DNA from: Nitrospirota bacterium
Lineage (GTDB): Bacteria > Nitrospirota > JACRHJ01
DNA length: 18,075 nucleotides
Assembly (NCBI GenBank): GCA_021785055.1
Contig: JAJYGS010000058.1
Coordinates: forward strand, 1 to 18,075
Direction: 5' to 3'
The notes beneath the pieces were generated by a model. The model was not told the origin of the DNA. It did no database searches and worked only from the letters and a program-made list of their open reading frames with translations. The number at the start of each line of letters is the position of its first letter. The first letter of the stretch is position 1. Positions 7,508 through 14,206 of the stretch are shown piece by piece. The position numbers and the translations under genes were made by a program.

Positions 7508-7828
7508 TTAATCCTCTTCCCCTTTTCCGAACAGCTTCTTCCAGTTGTGCCCGACAATCATGCCCGCGAAGAAGTTGGCCACGGAAAAGGCGCCCACCTC
7601 GGCGTCTCCGGGCAGGCTGACGAAAGGGTGCGGCCTTGCATGCGCGGACAGGGATGCCATGGCGTTTACGGCGTCGTCCGTGCCGACGCCCTGCATGCCG
7701 TGCATGTCCATGTATTTGGCCGCTGCGAAGATCATGGCGAGGACGGCGAACATAATTATCAGCATCCAGCGCGTAAAGGAATCGAACCAGGGGGCGTTTT
7801 TTGCCGTGCGGTCTTTATCCGTATCCAT
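7508..7828 (-). CDS. Small two-TM membrane protein in the CbiN/NikN position
   Basis: 106-residue protein between cbiM and cbiQ. A hydrophobic helix at about residues 20-38 (WMLIIMFAVLAMIFAAA), a Met/His-bearing non-cytoplasmic loop (KYMDMHGMQ, HARPHPF), then PGDAEVGAFSVANFFAGMIVG as a second helix and a basic tail. Two helices around an extracytoplasmic loop is the topology of CbiN/NikN, the small accessory subunit needed by many CbiM/NikM transporters, but I see no clear CbiN sequence motif, so the call rests on position and topology. The ATG at 7828 follows GGAGG, which overlaps the last codons of cbiM; the stop TAA is one base before the ATG of cbiQ. The Met and His residues in the loop would suit soft/borderline metal capture. 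Confidence 0.75.
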   Translation of the reverse strand: MDTDKDRTAKNAPWFDSFTRWMLIIMFAVLAMIFAAAKYMDMHGMQGVGTDDAVNAMASLSAHARPHPFVSLPGDAEVGAFSVANFFAGMIVGHNWKKLFGKGEED

Positions 7829-7833
7829 GTCGT

Positions 7834-8529
7834 CTATGCCTCCATGCCTGGACTTGCCGTTTCGTTTAATATCCTGCGGCCCGCTACTCCGGGCAATAAA
7901 TCCGGCCTGCGGCTGTACATCGCCTGAAGGACGGCGGCTGTAAAAACTGCCTCGGCAACGGCAAGCGGCAGCTGGGTCGGCCCGTAACCCGCAAAGAAAA
8001 TCATCCACTGCCTGACAATCGGGACATGGCCGTGCAGGCTTAAGGCCAGCTCGAATGCCGACGTGAGATACGTCATGACGTCTCCCGTAAAACCGGCAAT
8101 TCCGCCCGCAAGCCAGAGCGGGGCGCCAAAGCGCCTGAAGAGCCTCCAGCATAGCCAGCCGGAAATCCCTCCGACTATGCCCATTGAAAAATCGTTTGCC
8201 CCGATGGTGGTAATGCCTCCATGTCCCAGGAATATCGCCTGGAAAAAGAGAACTATCATGGAGATTACAGCCGTGGCCATGGGGCCGACGACTATGGCCG
8301 CCAGCGGCGTTCCGCACGGGTGGGAGCAGGAGCCGGTCACGGGGACGGGCAGGTGCATGGCCGAGATTACGAATACGGCGACGCCCACCATTGCGAGAAA
8401 CGGCTTGTACGACAGGTTTTCTCGCACCCGCCTCTTGATTTCCCTTATGCCGGGAACAATAAAAAGCATCGCGGCGCCGTACCAGCCCGCCCAAGCGCCG
8501 GGCGGGAGAATCCCGTCTTCAATATGCAT
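7834..8529 (-). CDS. cbiM: Cobalt/nickel ECF transporter substrate-binding membrane protein CbiM/NikM
   Basis: 231-residue S component that binds the metal. It starts MHIEDGILPPG, the invariant CbiM/NikM N-terminus in which the amino group of Met1 and His2 ligate the ion. Residues 56-73 hold SAMHLPVPVTGSCSHPCG, the second ligand region (H59, H70). Further conserved stretches are FLGHGGITTIGANDFSMG and FTGDVMTYLTSAFELALS. Six or so TM helices; normal family length. Start ATG 8529 is fixed by GGAGG seven bases upstream and by the need for His at position 2. First gene of the transporter operon, directly behind a cobalamin riboswitch and terminator, which argues for cobalt; the neighbouring nikR and possible NikR site argue for nickel. 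Specificity is not decidable from this sequence. Confidence 0.94.
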   Translation of the reverse strand: MHIEDGILPPGAWAGWYGAAMLFIVPGIREIKRRVRENLSYKPFLAMVGVAVFVISAMHLPVPVTGSCSHPCGTPLAAIVVGPMATAVISMIVLFFQAIFLGHGGITTIGANDFSMGIVGGISGWLCWRLFRRFGAPLWLAGGIAGFTGDVMTYLTSAFELALSLHGHVPIVRQWMIFFAGYGPTQLPLAVAEAVFTAAVLQAMYSRRPDLLPGVAGRRILNETASPGMEA

Positions 8530-8553
8530 ATGTTCCTCCTAAATAAAAACTGC

Positions 8554-8605
8554 AAAAAAAAATCCTCCCCCGGAGCGCCCTATACAGGCCGGACAGGGGA
8601 GGATT
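8554..8605 (-). terminator. Intrinsic terminator forming the expression platform of the riboswitch
   Basis: Minus strand: AATCCTCCCC (8605-8596), a 25-base loop, GGGGAGGATT (8570-8561), then a run of T. Ten perfect pairs plus the T tract, located between the riboswitch aptamer and the ribosome site of cbiM, which is the classic place for B12-controlled transcription attenuation. Confidence 0.88.
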
Positions 8606-8718
8606 ATACGTTTTTATAATCCATAAGCGCCGCTCTCTTTTTCCGTCGGAGAGACAGGCTTTGTTATCTCGGCAGGTCTTCTGGCTTCCGGGTCTTCCTA
8701 CTCCCCACGCCTTCCCAT

Positions 8719-8758
8719 CCCCCCTCTCCCCTACCCCTCTCCCGCAAGGGACGAGGGT
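8719..8758 (-). repeat. Hairpin repeat copy B, in the arm after the B12 box
   Basis: Minus strand ACCCTCGTCCCTTGCGGGAG followed by AGGGGTAGGGGAGAGGGGG. It lies between the B12 box AGCCACTG and GGGAAGGCG, the place of the variable P10 arm. It shares about 80 percent of positions with copy A at 8845-8882 in the same orientation. Confidence 0.75.
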
Positions 8759-8844
8759 GAATGGAAAGGGTTATTGCAGGGACAGTGGCTTGCTTTTGGG
8801 TTTCGTCGCCGGTTACAGCGGCGGGTCCGCTCCCGATTCAATAG

Positions 8845-8882
8845 CCCCCTCTCCCTTTGTCCCTCTCCCATAGGGCGAGGGT
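8845..8882 (-). repeat. Hairpin repeat copy A, in the arm after GGGAATCCCGTGAG
   Basis: Minus strand ACCCTCGCCCTATGGGAGAG followed by GGACAAAGGGAGAGGGGG. It lies between the GTGAG core segment and GGAGCGGACCCGCC of the riboswitch. The CCCTCGCCC / GGGAGAGGG arrangement resembles a very common class of dispersed bacterial intergenic hairpin repeats. Confidence 0.75.
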
Positions 8883-8951
8883 AATCAGGTTGAGCGGCCA
8901 TCTCACGGGATTCCCTATTGAGCCCCTTGGCGGGGCGCCGAAATCTTTTTA

Positions 8952-8980
8952 AAAATAACTCAGCTGTAACCGCTTGTCAA
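8952..8980 (-). promoter_or_regulatory. Promoter of the riboswitch-cbiM operon
   Basis: Minus strand TTGACA (8980-8975), 17-base spacer, TATTTT (8957-8952). Predicted start near 8945, coinciding with the first base of the riboswitch P1 stem. It lies downstream of the porin stop codon, so the transporter can be transcribed independently of the porin. Confidence 0.7.
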
Positions 8981-9003
8981 GTTCAAAGTGGTCGCCTCCT
9001 TTT

Positions 9004-9882
9004 TCACAGGCTCGCTGATATTACCGCGCCCCAGATTATATTGTCGTTATTATGGTTTTTTGTCCTTATCGTCCTGTCCAGGACTGTGGAATAGCTGATA
9101 GTGGGCGTGACCGAAAAATGGCCTGAGACCTGGGTCGGCAGGCCAGCGGTAAAAACCGCGTCCGTAAACGTGCTGTGATTTGCGCCCCAGTTGTAGCTGT
9201 TGTAGTTTTTTGAACCCCAACTGACCTGCCCGAAAAGCGCAAGAGAGGGCTTCAACCACTTCGCGGGCCGGGGCAGGCAGAAGGCGTGCCCCATCGAGAA
9301 AACTCCGTAAAAACCGTCCGCCTGCCAGCAATCGTAATATACAACGAGCTTAGGAGTCAGGAACATATCGTAGCTTGCGGCTCCGTATACCTCCGCCGTG
9401 TTCGGCGCGCTTACGAAATCATAATATATCGCCCCTCCCGAAAGGCCGAGCTTCCCGACCGAGGCGGAGTAGTCGAGCGTGAAGTCGAACTCGGTGAACT
9501 TGCCGTCTTTGCGGTTTTTGTCCGTAAGGTCCACGTTGGCCCAGACGGTAGCGGTAAAGCGCTTGTATGAGATCCATGCGTCCGGCTCGAATACCGGGCC
9601 GTCGGTCATGTCAACCCCGCGCGAGACATATTTGCTGAAGAAGGACGCGTCCGCGCCGGCGCAAATCCCCTTTTCAGGCGCCGCGCATACGGGCGCCTGC
9701 ACCTGTTTCTGCGTCTGCTCCCCGCCGCCGGAATCTGCGCAGGATGGCTGGGCTGTCTGATCCTGCGCGGACGCATCCTGCTGCTCTGCGGCAAAGGCCG
9801 GGGCACATAAAAAAACCACGAGCGCAAGGAAGGCGAAAACTAAGATAACCGGCAGTATGTTGAACCTGTAAGACTTTTTCAT
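9004..9882 (-). CDS. Outer-membrane beta-barrel porin, TorF/Gcw_chp-like
   Basis: 292 residues with a Sec signal peptide (KK, hydrophobic core, APAFA-AE cleavage near residue 31), a Ser/Gln/Cys-containing spacer of about 45 residues with three Cys, then a predicted beta-barrel beginning ASFFSKYVSRGVDMTDGPVFEP. That opening, followed by alternating aromatic strands (WANVDL, EFDFTLDYSAS, AIYYDF, LVVYYDCW), is like the TIGR02001/TorF group of putative porins. It ends in a hydrophobic strand (IIWGAVISASL) with Leu instead of the common terminal Phe. Its position between nikR and the CbiM transporter, and a candidate NikR operator over its promoter, suggest it passes nickel or cobalt (or a metal chelate) across the outer membrane; this is inference. 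No strong ribosome site precedes ATG 9882. Confidence 0.75.
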   Translation of the reverse strand: MKKSYRFNILPVILVFAFLALVVFLCAPAFAAEQQDASAQDQTAQPSCADSGGGEQTQKQVQAPVCAAPEKGICAGADASFFSKYVSRGVDMTDGPVFEPDAWISYKRFTATVWANVDLTDKNRKDGKFTEFDFTLDYSASVGKLGLSGGAIYYDFVSAPNTAEVYGAASYDMFLTPKLVVYYDCWQADGFYGVFSMGHAFCLPRPAKWLKPSLALFGQVSWGSKNYNSYNWGANHSTFTDAVFTAGLPTQVSGHFSVTPTISYSTVLDRTIRTKNHNNDNIIWGAVISASL

Positions 9883-9906
9883 TGTCGCTTTTATTTTTAC
9901 GGTAAA

Positions 9907-9933
9907 GTGTTACGAAATTTTAAAAAGTATTAC
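9907..9933 (-). promoter_or_regulatory. Candidate NikR operator upstream of the porin
   Basis: GTGTTAC (9907-9913), 13 bases, GTATTAC (9927-9933). The motif described for NikR in delta-proteobacteria is GTGTTAC-N13/14-GTAACAC; the left half is exact, the right half matches five of seven, and the spacer length fits. It overlaps the -10 element of the porin promoter, as a repressor site should. Confidence 0.6.
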
Positions 9934-9956
9934 CATACTGCAAGAGAGGCTGTCAA
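9927..9956 (-). promoter_or_regulatory. Promoter of the porin gene
   Basis: Minus strand TTGACA (9956-9951), 18-base spacer, TAATAC (9932-9927). The -35 is perfect, the -10 weak and buried in the candidate NikR half-site. It gives a leader of roughly 35-40 bases before ATG 9882. Confidence 0.55.
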
Positions 9957-9990
9957 TAAAAAAATGCGGCTATATTATTTTTTGGGAAAA

Positions 9991-10410
9991 TCAGACGAGG
10001 TTCTTGCCCGTGGTGGCCATGGTGAGCTTACCGTGGACGACGCCCCTGGTGCCGATAAGCCTGTCGGCGATCTTTTTGACCAGGGAGCTTTTCCCACGGA
10101 CGACCATGACCTCCAGGCAGTTGTGCTCGTCAAGATGGACGTGCAGGTTGGATATTATGGAATTGAACGAGCTGTGCTGGATGTCGTTTAAGGTGTCCGG
10201 GAGTTCGCGCGTGTGGTGGTTATAGACGAGCGTAATCGTCCCGACGACCTCCTTGTCCGCCTCCCACTCGTCCTCCACAAGGGAGTCCCGTATCAAATCC
10301 CGCACGGCCTCGGAGCGGTTCGTGTAGCCCTTGTCGCCAAGGGAGCGGTCGAAGCGGTCGATGAGTTTTCTGTCTATGGATATGGCGAACCGTGCAAGCC
10401 CCTTTTTCAT
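9991..10410 (-). CDS. nikR: Nickel-responsive transcriptional regulator NikR
   Basis: 139-residue ribbon-helix-helix/ACT regulator. N-terminus RFAISIDRKLIDRFD...YTNRSEAVRDLIRD is the DNA-binding fold (residues 6-42); the C-terminal ACT-like domain carries the high-affinity square-planar nickel ligands H79, H90, H92 and C98 (HVHLDEHNC), all present at the constant +3 offset from E. coli NikR numbering. Standard family length. Start ATG 10410 follows GGAGGAAACG. When loaded with Ni2+ it should repress nickel uptake genes; the best nearby site covers the promoter of the porin downstream. It is divergent from the UPF0280 operon; no clear NikR site was found in the nikR leader itself. Confidence 0.95.
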   Translation of the reverse strand: MKKGLARFAISIDRKLIDRFDRSLGDKGYTNRSEAVRDLIRDSLVEDEWEADKEVVGTITLVYNHHTRELPDTLNDIQHSSFNSIISNLHVHLDEHNCLEVMVVRGKSSLVKKIADRLIGTRGVVHGKLTMATTGKNLV

Positions 10411-10514
10411 CGTTTCCTCCAGGCGATAAGTTATTATTTTTGGGAATACCAGTCAAGTGAAAAATACATCCGCCAAACCCTTTAAAAAAATCAGGGATTT
10501 ATACATGTTTTAAC

Positions 10515-10543
10515 TTGACAAGGGAAGTATGGATTGATATTCT
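10515..10543 (+). promoter_or_regulatory. Promoter of the UPF0280-FmdE-cysteine synthase operon
   Basis: TTGACA (10515-10520), 17 bases, TATTCT (10538-10543). Predicted start near 10550, leaving about 32 bases before ATG 10582, which is preceded by GGGGA. Confidence 0.65.
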
Positions 10544-10581
10544 GTCCGGGCCATAAAGTTTAATTATTCCGGGGACTGAAA

Positions 10582-11304
10582 ATGTACGAGGTCAGGGCCT
10601 ACAGGGATCTTTTGCAATCGGCGGACCTGACCGCGTTCACGGTGGTCGTGAAGGAGACGGACCTGTTCATCCTGGCGCGGTCGGACCTCCGGGAGCTCGC
10701 TCTCGAAACCGTCATAAACCACCGGCACAAGCTTGAGTCTTTTATTGAGAAATACCCGGAGTTCAGGGTGTCCCTTACGCCGGTGAGTATCCCCCTTGGC
10801 GCGCCGGAAGTCGTCCGCATGATGGCTGAAGCGGGCGAGGCCGCGAATGTGGGGCCCATGGCCGCAGTCGCCGGGGCGTTCTCGGAGCTTGTGGGCAGGG
10901 CGCTCCTGGAGCGTTCCCCGGAAGTCGTGGTGGAAAACGGCGGGGACATCTTCATAAGCACATTGCGGGAGCGCACCGTCGCGTTCTTTGCCGGGGACTC
11001 CCCGCTCTCCGGCAAGGTTGGGATAAGGATTTCGCCCCAGGACTCTCCTCTGGGCGTCTGCACGTCGTCGGGGAAGGTCGGGCCTTCGCTCTCGCTTGGC
11101 GTCGCGCATGCGGCGTGCATAACAGCGAAGTCGGCCTCCCTTGCCGACGCCGCCGCGACCGCCGCCGGTAACGCCGTTAAGGCCGAGGGAGACGTAGAGG
11201 CCGGGCTTGGCGTTGCCGGGGGCATACCGGGCGTCCTGGGCGCGGTGATTATCTCAGGGGACAAGCTGGGCGCCTGGGGGCAGGTGGAGCTGGTAAGGAT
11301 ATGA
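10582..11304 (+). CDS. UPF0280 family protein (ApbE-like superfamily)
   Basis: 240-residue cytoplasmic protein of the uncharacterised UPF0280 family, distantly related to the ApbE flavin transferases. Family marks: VENGGDIFIS in the middle, GVCTSSGKVGPSLSLG, then ACITAKSASLADAAATAAGNAV and the Gly-rich tail VIISGDKLGAWG. Full length for the family. UPF0280 genes are known from methanogens, Archaeoglobus and sulfate-reducing bacteria, but the reaction is unknown. Its stop overlaps the start of the FmdE-like gene by ATGA, so the two are translationally coupled, and a cysteine synthase gene follows in the same way. ATG 10582 with GGGGA upstream is the only sensible start. I do not assign an activity. 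Confidence 0.88.
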   Translation: MYEVRAYRDLLQSADLTAFTVVVKETDLFILARSDLRELALETVINHRHKLESFIEKYPEFRVSLTPVSIPLGAPEVVRMMAEAGEAANVGPMAAVAGAFSELVGRALLERSPEVVVENGGDIFISTLRERTVAFFAGDSPLSGKVGIRISPQDSPLGVCTSSGKVGPSLSLGVAHAACITAKSASLADAAATAAGNAVKAEGDVEAGLGVAGGIPGVLGAVIISGDKLGAWGQVELVRI

Positions 11305-11786
11305 CTCTCGATTTCGACGGCTTATACAGATTTCACGGGCACAGATGCCCGATGTCCACGATGGGCGCGAGGCTCGCAGGCGCGGCAATGGAAGCCCTGG
11401 GCGTCGGGAAGGGCGACCAGTTCCTCATCCAGGCCGACTACGGCATCAGGAACTGCGCCCTGGACGGCATACAGTTCGTAACCGGCTGCACGCTCGGCAA
11501 CGGCAACATCTCCTGTTCGGAGAGCGGCAGGCCGCTCCTCGTCCTCGGCATGCGGGACGGGAGCAGAAAGGCCGTTGTGAGCGTATCGGCGGCGGCGCTC
11601 GCAAGGCTTGCGGCGCACAAGGATACGAAGGCCGGGCTGCTCAAGGAGCGTGAAGTCTCCGGCCTTGCCCGCGCGAAAGACATAGACGGAATAATCGAGC
11701 GGGACTTCCTGGCGCTGGTGGGCTGGGTGCAGGATGTCCCGGACGGGGAGCTTCTTGAAATAACGGTATTTGGGAGGGAGCGGTGA
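11301..11786 (+). CDS. FmdE-family protein
   Basis: 161-residue protein of the FmdE/FwdE family, named from formylmethanofuran dehydrogenase operons but widespread in bacteria without that enzyme. It has the N-terminal FHGHRCP motif (H12, H14, C16), GARLAGAAMEALG, then NCALDGIQFVTGCTLGNGN with C52 and C63, and C72; these residues are the likely metal ligands. It lacks the extra C-terminal zinc-ribbon seen in longer FmdE proteins. Start ATG overlaps the UPF0280 stop (ATGA) and its own stop overlaps the next start (GTGA). Function is unknown; a role in metal handling or maturation of a redox enzyme is a guess from motif and neighbours. Confidence 0.88.
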   Translation: MTLDFDGLYRFHGHRCPMSTMGARLAGAAMEALGVGKGDQFLIQADYGIRNCALDGIQFVTGCTLGNGNISCSESGRPLLVLGMRDGSRKAVVSVSAAALARLAAHKDTKAGLLKEREVSGLARAKDIDGIIERDFLALVGWVQDVPDGELLEITVFGRER

Positions 11787-12706
11787 ACGCCAGGGTATAC
11801 GCCGGGATGCTGGAGATGATAGGCCGCACGCCGATGGCGCTGATAAGGAACATGACTGGCCCCGGCGACGCCGCCGTGTACGCCAAGCTCGAAGGCCATA
11901 ACCCCGGCGGGAGCGTCAAGGACAGGATTGCCCTTGCGATGATAGAAGAGGCGGAGAGAAGCGGCCTCATAAGACCCGGCGGGACGATAATCGAGCCGAC
12001 CAGCGGCAACACCGGCATCGGGCTTGGGATTGTCGCGGCGCTCAAGGGCTACAGGCTCATTCTCACGATGCCGGAGACGATGAGCGTCGAGAGGCGCACG
12101 CTCCTTGCCGCATACGGGGCGGAGCTGGTCCTGACGCCTGGGCAGGACGGTATGCGGGGCGCGGTGGAAAAGGCGGAGGAGCTTTTGAAATCCACGTCGA
12201 ATTCCTACATGCCGCAGCAGTTCAATAACCCCGCAAACCCTGAGGCGCACAGGAGGACTACGGCGAGAGAGATACTCTCCGCGCTCGGCGCGAGGATAGA
12301 CGCCTTCGTTTCGGGCGTGGGGACGGGCGGGACGCTCACGGGCGTCGGCGAGGTGTTTAAGTCCAAGAACCGGGATATAAGAATAATCGCCGTGGAGCCA
12401 GCCTCGTCGCCGGTGCTCTCCGGCGGGAACCCCGGCCCGCATAAAATCCAGGGTATCGGGGCGGGGTTTATGCCTGCCGTCCTGAATACCCGTATCTATA
12501 ACGAGATAGCGAAGGTAACCGACGAAGAGGCCGCCCATGCGGCGCGGGAGCTTGCTATAAAGGAGGGCATCCTTTGCGGAATATCCTCCGGCGCGGCGCT
12601 CCATGCGGCGCTGAAGGCGGCAAGGGAGCTTGGCAAGGGCAAGAGCGTTGTCGTGATATTGCCGGACAGGGGGGAGCGCTACCTTAGCACGGGGCTGTTT
12701 TCCTAA
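11783..12706 (+). CDS. cysK: Cysteine synthase (O-acetylserine sulfhydrylase, PLP enzyme)
   Basis: 307-residue fold-type II PLP enzyme making cysteine from O-acetylserine and sulfide (or thiosulfate if CysM-like). PLP lysine K46 in EGHNPGGSVKDR, substrate loop PTSGNTG (72-78), FNNPANPEAH (147-156), phosphate-binding GTGGT (180-184), and GISSGAA near the C-terminus that contacts the pyridine nitrogen. Length is normal. The GTG start at 11783 overlaps the FmdE stop (GTGA) and follows GGGAGGGAG. Whether it is CysK or CysM type is not settled; the gene symbol is the general one. Third gene of the coupled trio and 41 bases before an Rrf2 regulator. Confidence 0.93.
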   Translation: MNARVYAGMLEMIGRTPMALIRNMTGPGDAAVYAKLEGHNPGGSVKDRIALAMIEEAERSGLIRPGGTIIEPTSGNTGIGLGIVAALKGYRLILTMPETMSVERRTLLAAYGAELVLTPGQDGMRGAVEKAEELLKSTSNSYMPQQFNNPANPEAHRRTTAREILSALGARIDAFVSGVGTGGTLTGVGEVFKSKNRDIRIIAVEPASSPVLSGGNPGPHKIQGIGAGFMPAVLNTRIYNEIAKVTDEEAAHAARELAIKEGILCGISSGAALHAALKAARELGKGKSVVVILPDRGERYLSTGLFS

Positions 12707-12747
12707 GGCAAACCGTCCGGACAGGGCTGACTTACGGGAGGGGAGAT

Positions 12748-13212
12748 ATGCAGCTTTCTACGAAGGGGAGATATGCGGTGCGGGCTATGTTCGACCTCTC
12801 CTTTTATTCAAAAGGGGAGCCGGTGCCGCTTTCGAGGATTTCCGAGCGGGAGGAGATCTCGCTCCATTACCTTGAGCAGCTTTTCAATAAGCTCAGAAAG
12901 AGCGGCGTGGTGGAGTCCGTCCGCGGTCCGTCCGGCGGTTTCAGGCTTTCGAGGAAGCCCTCCGAGATTACCATCGAGGAGATTGTCCGGGTGGTGGAAG
13001 GGAGCATAACTCCCGTGAAGTGCATGGACACCAGGGACAAGAAAAAGGTATGCCACCGCGCGGACAAGTGCGTCACATTCATCCTCTGGAAGAGACTGGG
13101 CAACCACATCACCGAATACCTCTCTTCCGTCACGCTCCAGGACCTCGTGGACGAGGCCAGGGAGATGATGGAGTCGGGCAAGGTGAGTCACGACTACGTA
13201 TTTTATATTTAA
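12748..13212 (+). CDS. Rrf2-family transcriptional regulator, IscR/CymR-like
   Basis: 154-residue winged-helix regulator. MQLSTKGRYAVRAM opens the family; HYLEQLFNKLRKSGVVESVRGPSGGF (40-65) is the recognition helix and wing; three cysteines C92, C102 and C108 with H103 sit where IscR binds its Fe-S cluster, so cluster binding is likely, although spacing (10 and 6) is wider than in E. coli IscR. Directly after cysteine synthase, as in CymR-type sulfur regulation. A GTCCGGAC palindrome lies in the 41-base leader (12715-12722) but is too short to call an operator. GGGAGGGGAG precedes ATG 12748. Confidence 0.9.
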   Translation: MQLSTKGRYAVRAMFDLSFYSKGEPVPLSRISEREEISLHYLEQLFNKLRKSGVVESVRGPSGGFRLSRKPSEITIEEIVRVVEGSITPVKCMDTRDKKKVCHRADKCVTFILWKRLGNHITEYLSSVTLQDLVDEAREMMESGKVSHDYVFYI

Positions 13213-13232
13213 CAAGGCCAGGGTGAGAACAG

Positions 13233-14147
13233 ATGGATGACCACAAGCTGAAGGTTTTCTGCACGGTCGCCGAGACCAAGAGCTTTTCCAAGACCTCGGA
13301 GATAATACACCTTACCCAGCCTGCGGTAAGCTTACAGATACAGGCCCTCGAAGAGCTCTACGAGACGAAGCTCTTCGACCGCTCCGGCGGCGCGGTTACC
13401 CTTACTCCGGCGGGAGAGCTGCTCTATAAATACGCAAAGGACATCCTGGGGCTGTACGCCTCCGCCCGCAGGGACATAAACGCCATGATCGGGCTGGTGA
13501 AAGGGAACCTCTCCATCGGCGCCTCGACGACGGTCGGGAACTACCTCCTGCCGTCCGTGATAGTGAGCTTCAGGAAGAACCACCCGCGCATCTGGACGAA
13601 CCTCGTCGTCGGCAACACGAAGATAATCGTGGAGAAACTCCTCTCCGGCGAGATAGACTTAGGAATTGTGGAAGGAGACGTGGCGAAGCACAACCTCGTG
13701 GTCGAGAAGCTTATCCCCGACGAGATGGTGATTATAATGAACCCCGACCACGACTGGGCGGGGAGGAAGAACATATCCGTCTCGGAGCTCTCCAAGGAGC
13801 CGATAATCATGCGTGAAAAAGGCTCCGGAACGAGGCAGATGGTCGAGAAGTTCCTGGAGGAAAACCAGGTCTCGCCGGACAGCCTCAAGGTGTCTCTCGT
13901 GCTCGGCTCCACGGAGGCGATAAAGACCGCCGTAGAGGACGGGCTGGGAATCTCCGTCATGTCCGGCTGGGCGGCCAGGAAGGAGCTGCGCGCGGGGCTT
14001 CTCGTCGCCAATACCTTCAAGGACGCCCGGTTCGTCCGCTATTTCAGCCTCATCCAGAGGAAGAAGGGGTTCACTTCCCATACGCTGGGCGAATTCCTCG
14101 AGTTCCTGCGGATTTACCAGTACGGCAACCCGCTCGGCGGCGCATAA
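13233..14147 (+). CDS. LysR-family transcriptional regulator
   Basis: 304-residue LTTR. Winged-helix N-terminus (MDDHKLKVFCTVAETKSFSK, SEIIHLTQPAVSLQIQALEE, LFDRSGGAVTLTPAGE), linker helix to about residue 85, then the periplasmic-binding-like effector domain beginning GNLSIGASTTVGNYLLP. The domain resembles the CysB/CysL/CbbR group that senses sulfur or carbon metabolites, but the ligand cannot be read off. Twenty bases after the Rrf2 gene with only a weak ribosome site (AGGGTGAG, 6 bases away). Same strand as its neighbours rather than divergent, so it probably acts on the shared operon or elsewhere. Confidence 0.92.
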   Translation: MDDHKLKVFCTVAETKSFSKTSEIIHLTQPAVSLQIQALEELYETKLFDRSGGAVTLTPAGELLYKYAKDILGLYASARRDINAMIGLVKGNLSIGASTTVGNYLLPSVIVSFRKNHPRIWTNLVVGNTKIIVEKLLSGEIDLGIVEGDVAKHNLVVEKLIPDEMVIIMNPDHDWAGRKNISVSELSKEPIIMREKGSGTRQMVEKFLEENQVSPDSLKVSLVLGSTEAIKTAVEDGLGISVMSGWAARKELRAGLLVANTFKDARFVRYFSLIQRKKGFTSHTLGEFLEFLRIYQYGNPLGGA

Positions 14148-14170
14148 GTCGCCCGTCTCTCACAATCATA

Positions 14171-14198
14171 TTGATTCGGCTGAAAGTTCAGGTATAAT
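14171..14198 (+). promoter_or_regulatory. Promoter of the DUF507 pair, placing +1 next to the start codon
   Basis: TTGATT (14171-14176), 16 bases, perfect TATAAT (14193-14198), then ACCTTCCC and ATG 14207. Transcription should begin at about 14205-14206, leaving zero to two untranslated bases and no ribosome site. Confidence 0.75.
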
Positions 14199-14206
14199 AC
14201 CTTCCC

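Larger units (their letters stand above)
8664..8945 (-). ncRNA. Cobalamin (B12) riboswitch upstream of cbiM
   Basis: Minus-strand core elements in the canonical order: P1 5' strand ATTTCGGC (8944-8937), AATAGGGAATCCCGTGAG, GGAGCGGACCCGCCGCTGTAACCGG, the B12 box AGCCACTG (near 8787), GGGAAGGCG, AGCCAGAAGACCTGCC, and the P1 3' strand GCCGAGAT (8673-8666), which pairs with the 5' strand with one G-U. The aptamer starts within a base or so of the predicted transcription start. When adenosylcobalamin binds, the downstream terminator should form and shut off the CbiM-Q-O transporter. The two variable arms are enlarged by copies of a hairpin repeat (listed separately). Confidence 0.93.

Noticed and set aside
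10411..10514. NikR operator in the nikR leader
   Set aside because: No GTGTTAC-like inverted pair with a 13-14 base spacer was found there.
11438..12604. 388-codon minus-strand frame opposite cysteine synthase
   Set aside because: Arg/Gly-rich shadow product with no motif; the plus strand encodes two recognisable proteins with coupled starts.
12715..12722. GTCCGGAC palindrome before the Rrf2 gene as operator
   Set aside because: Eight bases is too short and likely by chance in GC-rich DNA; it does not match known IscR or CymR sites.
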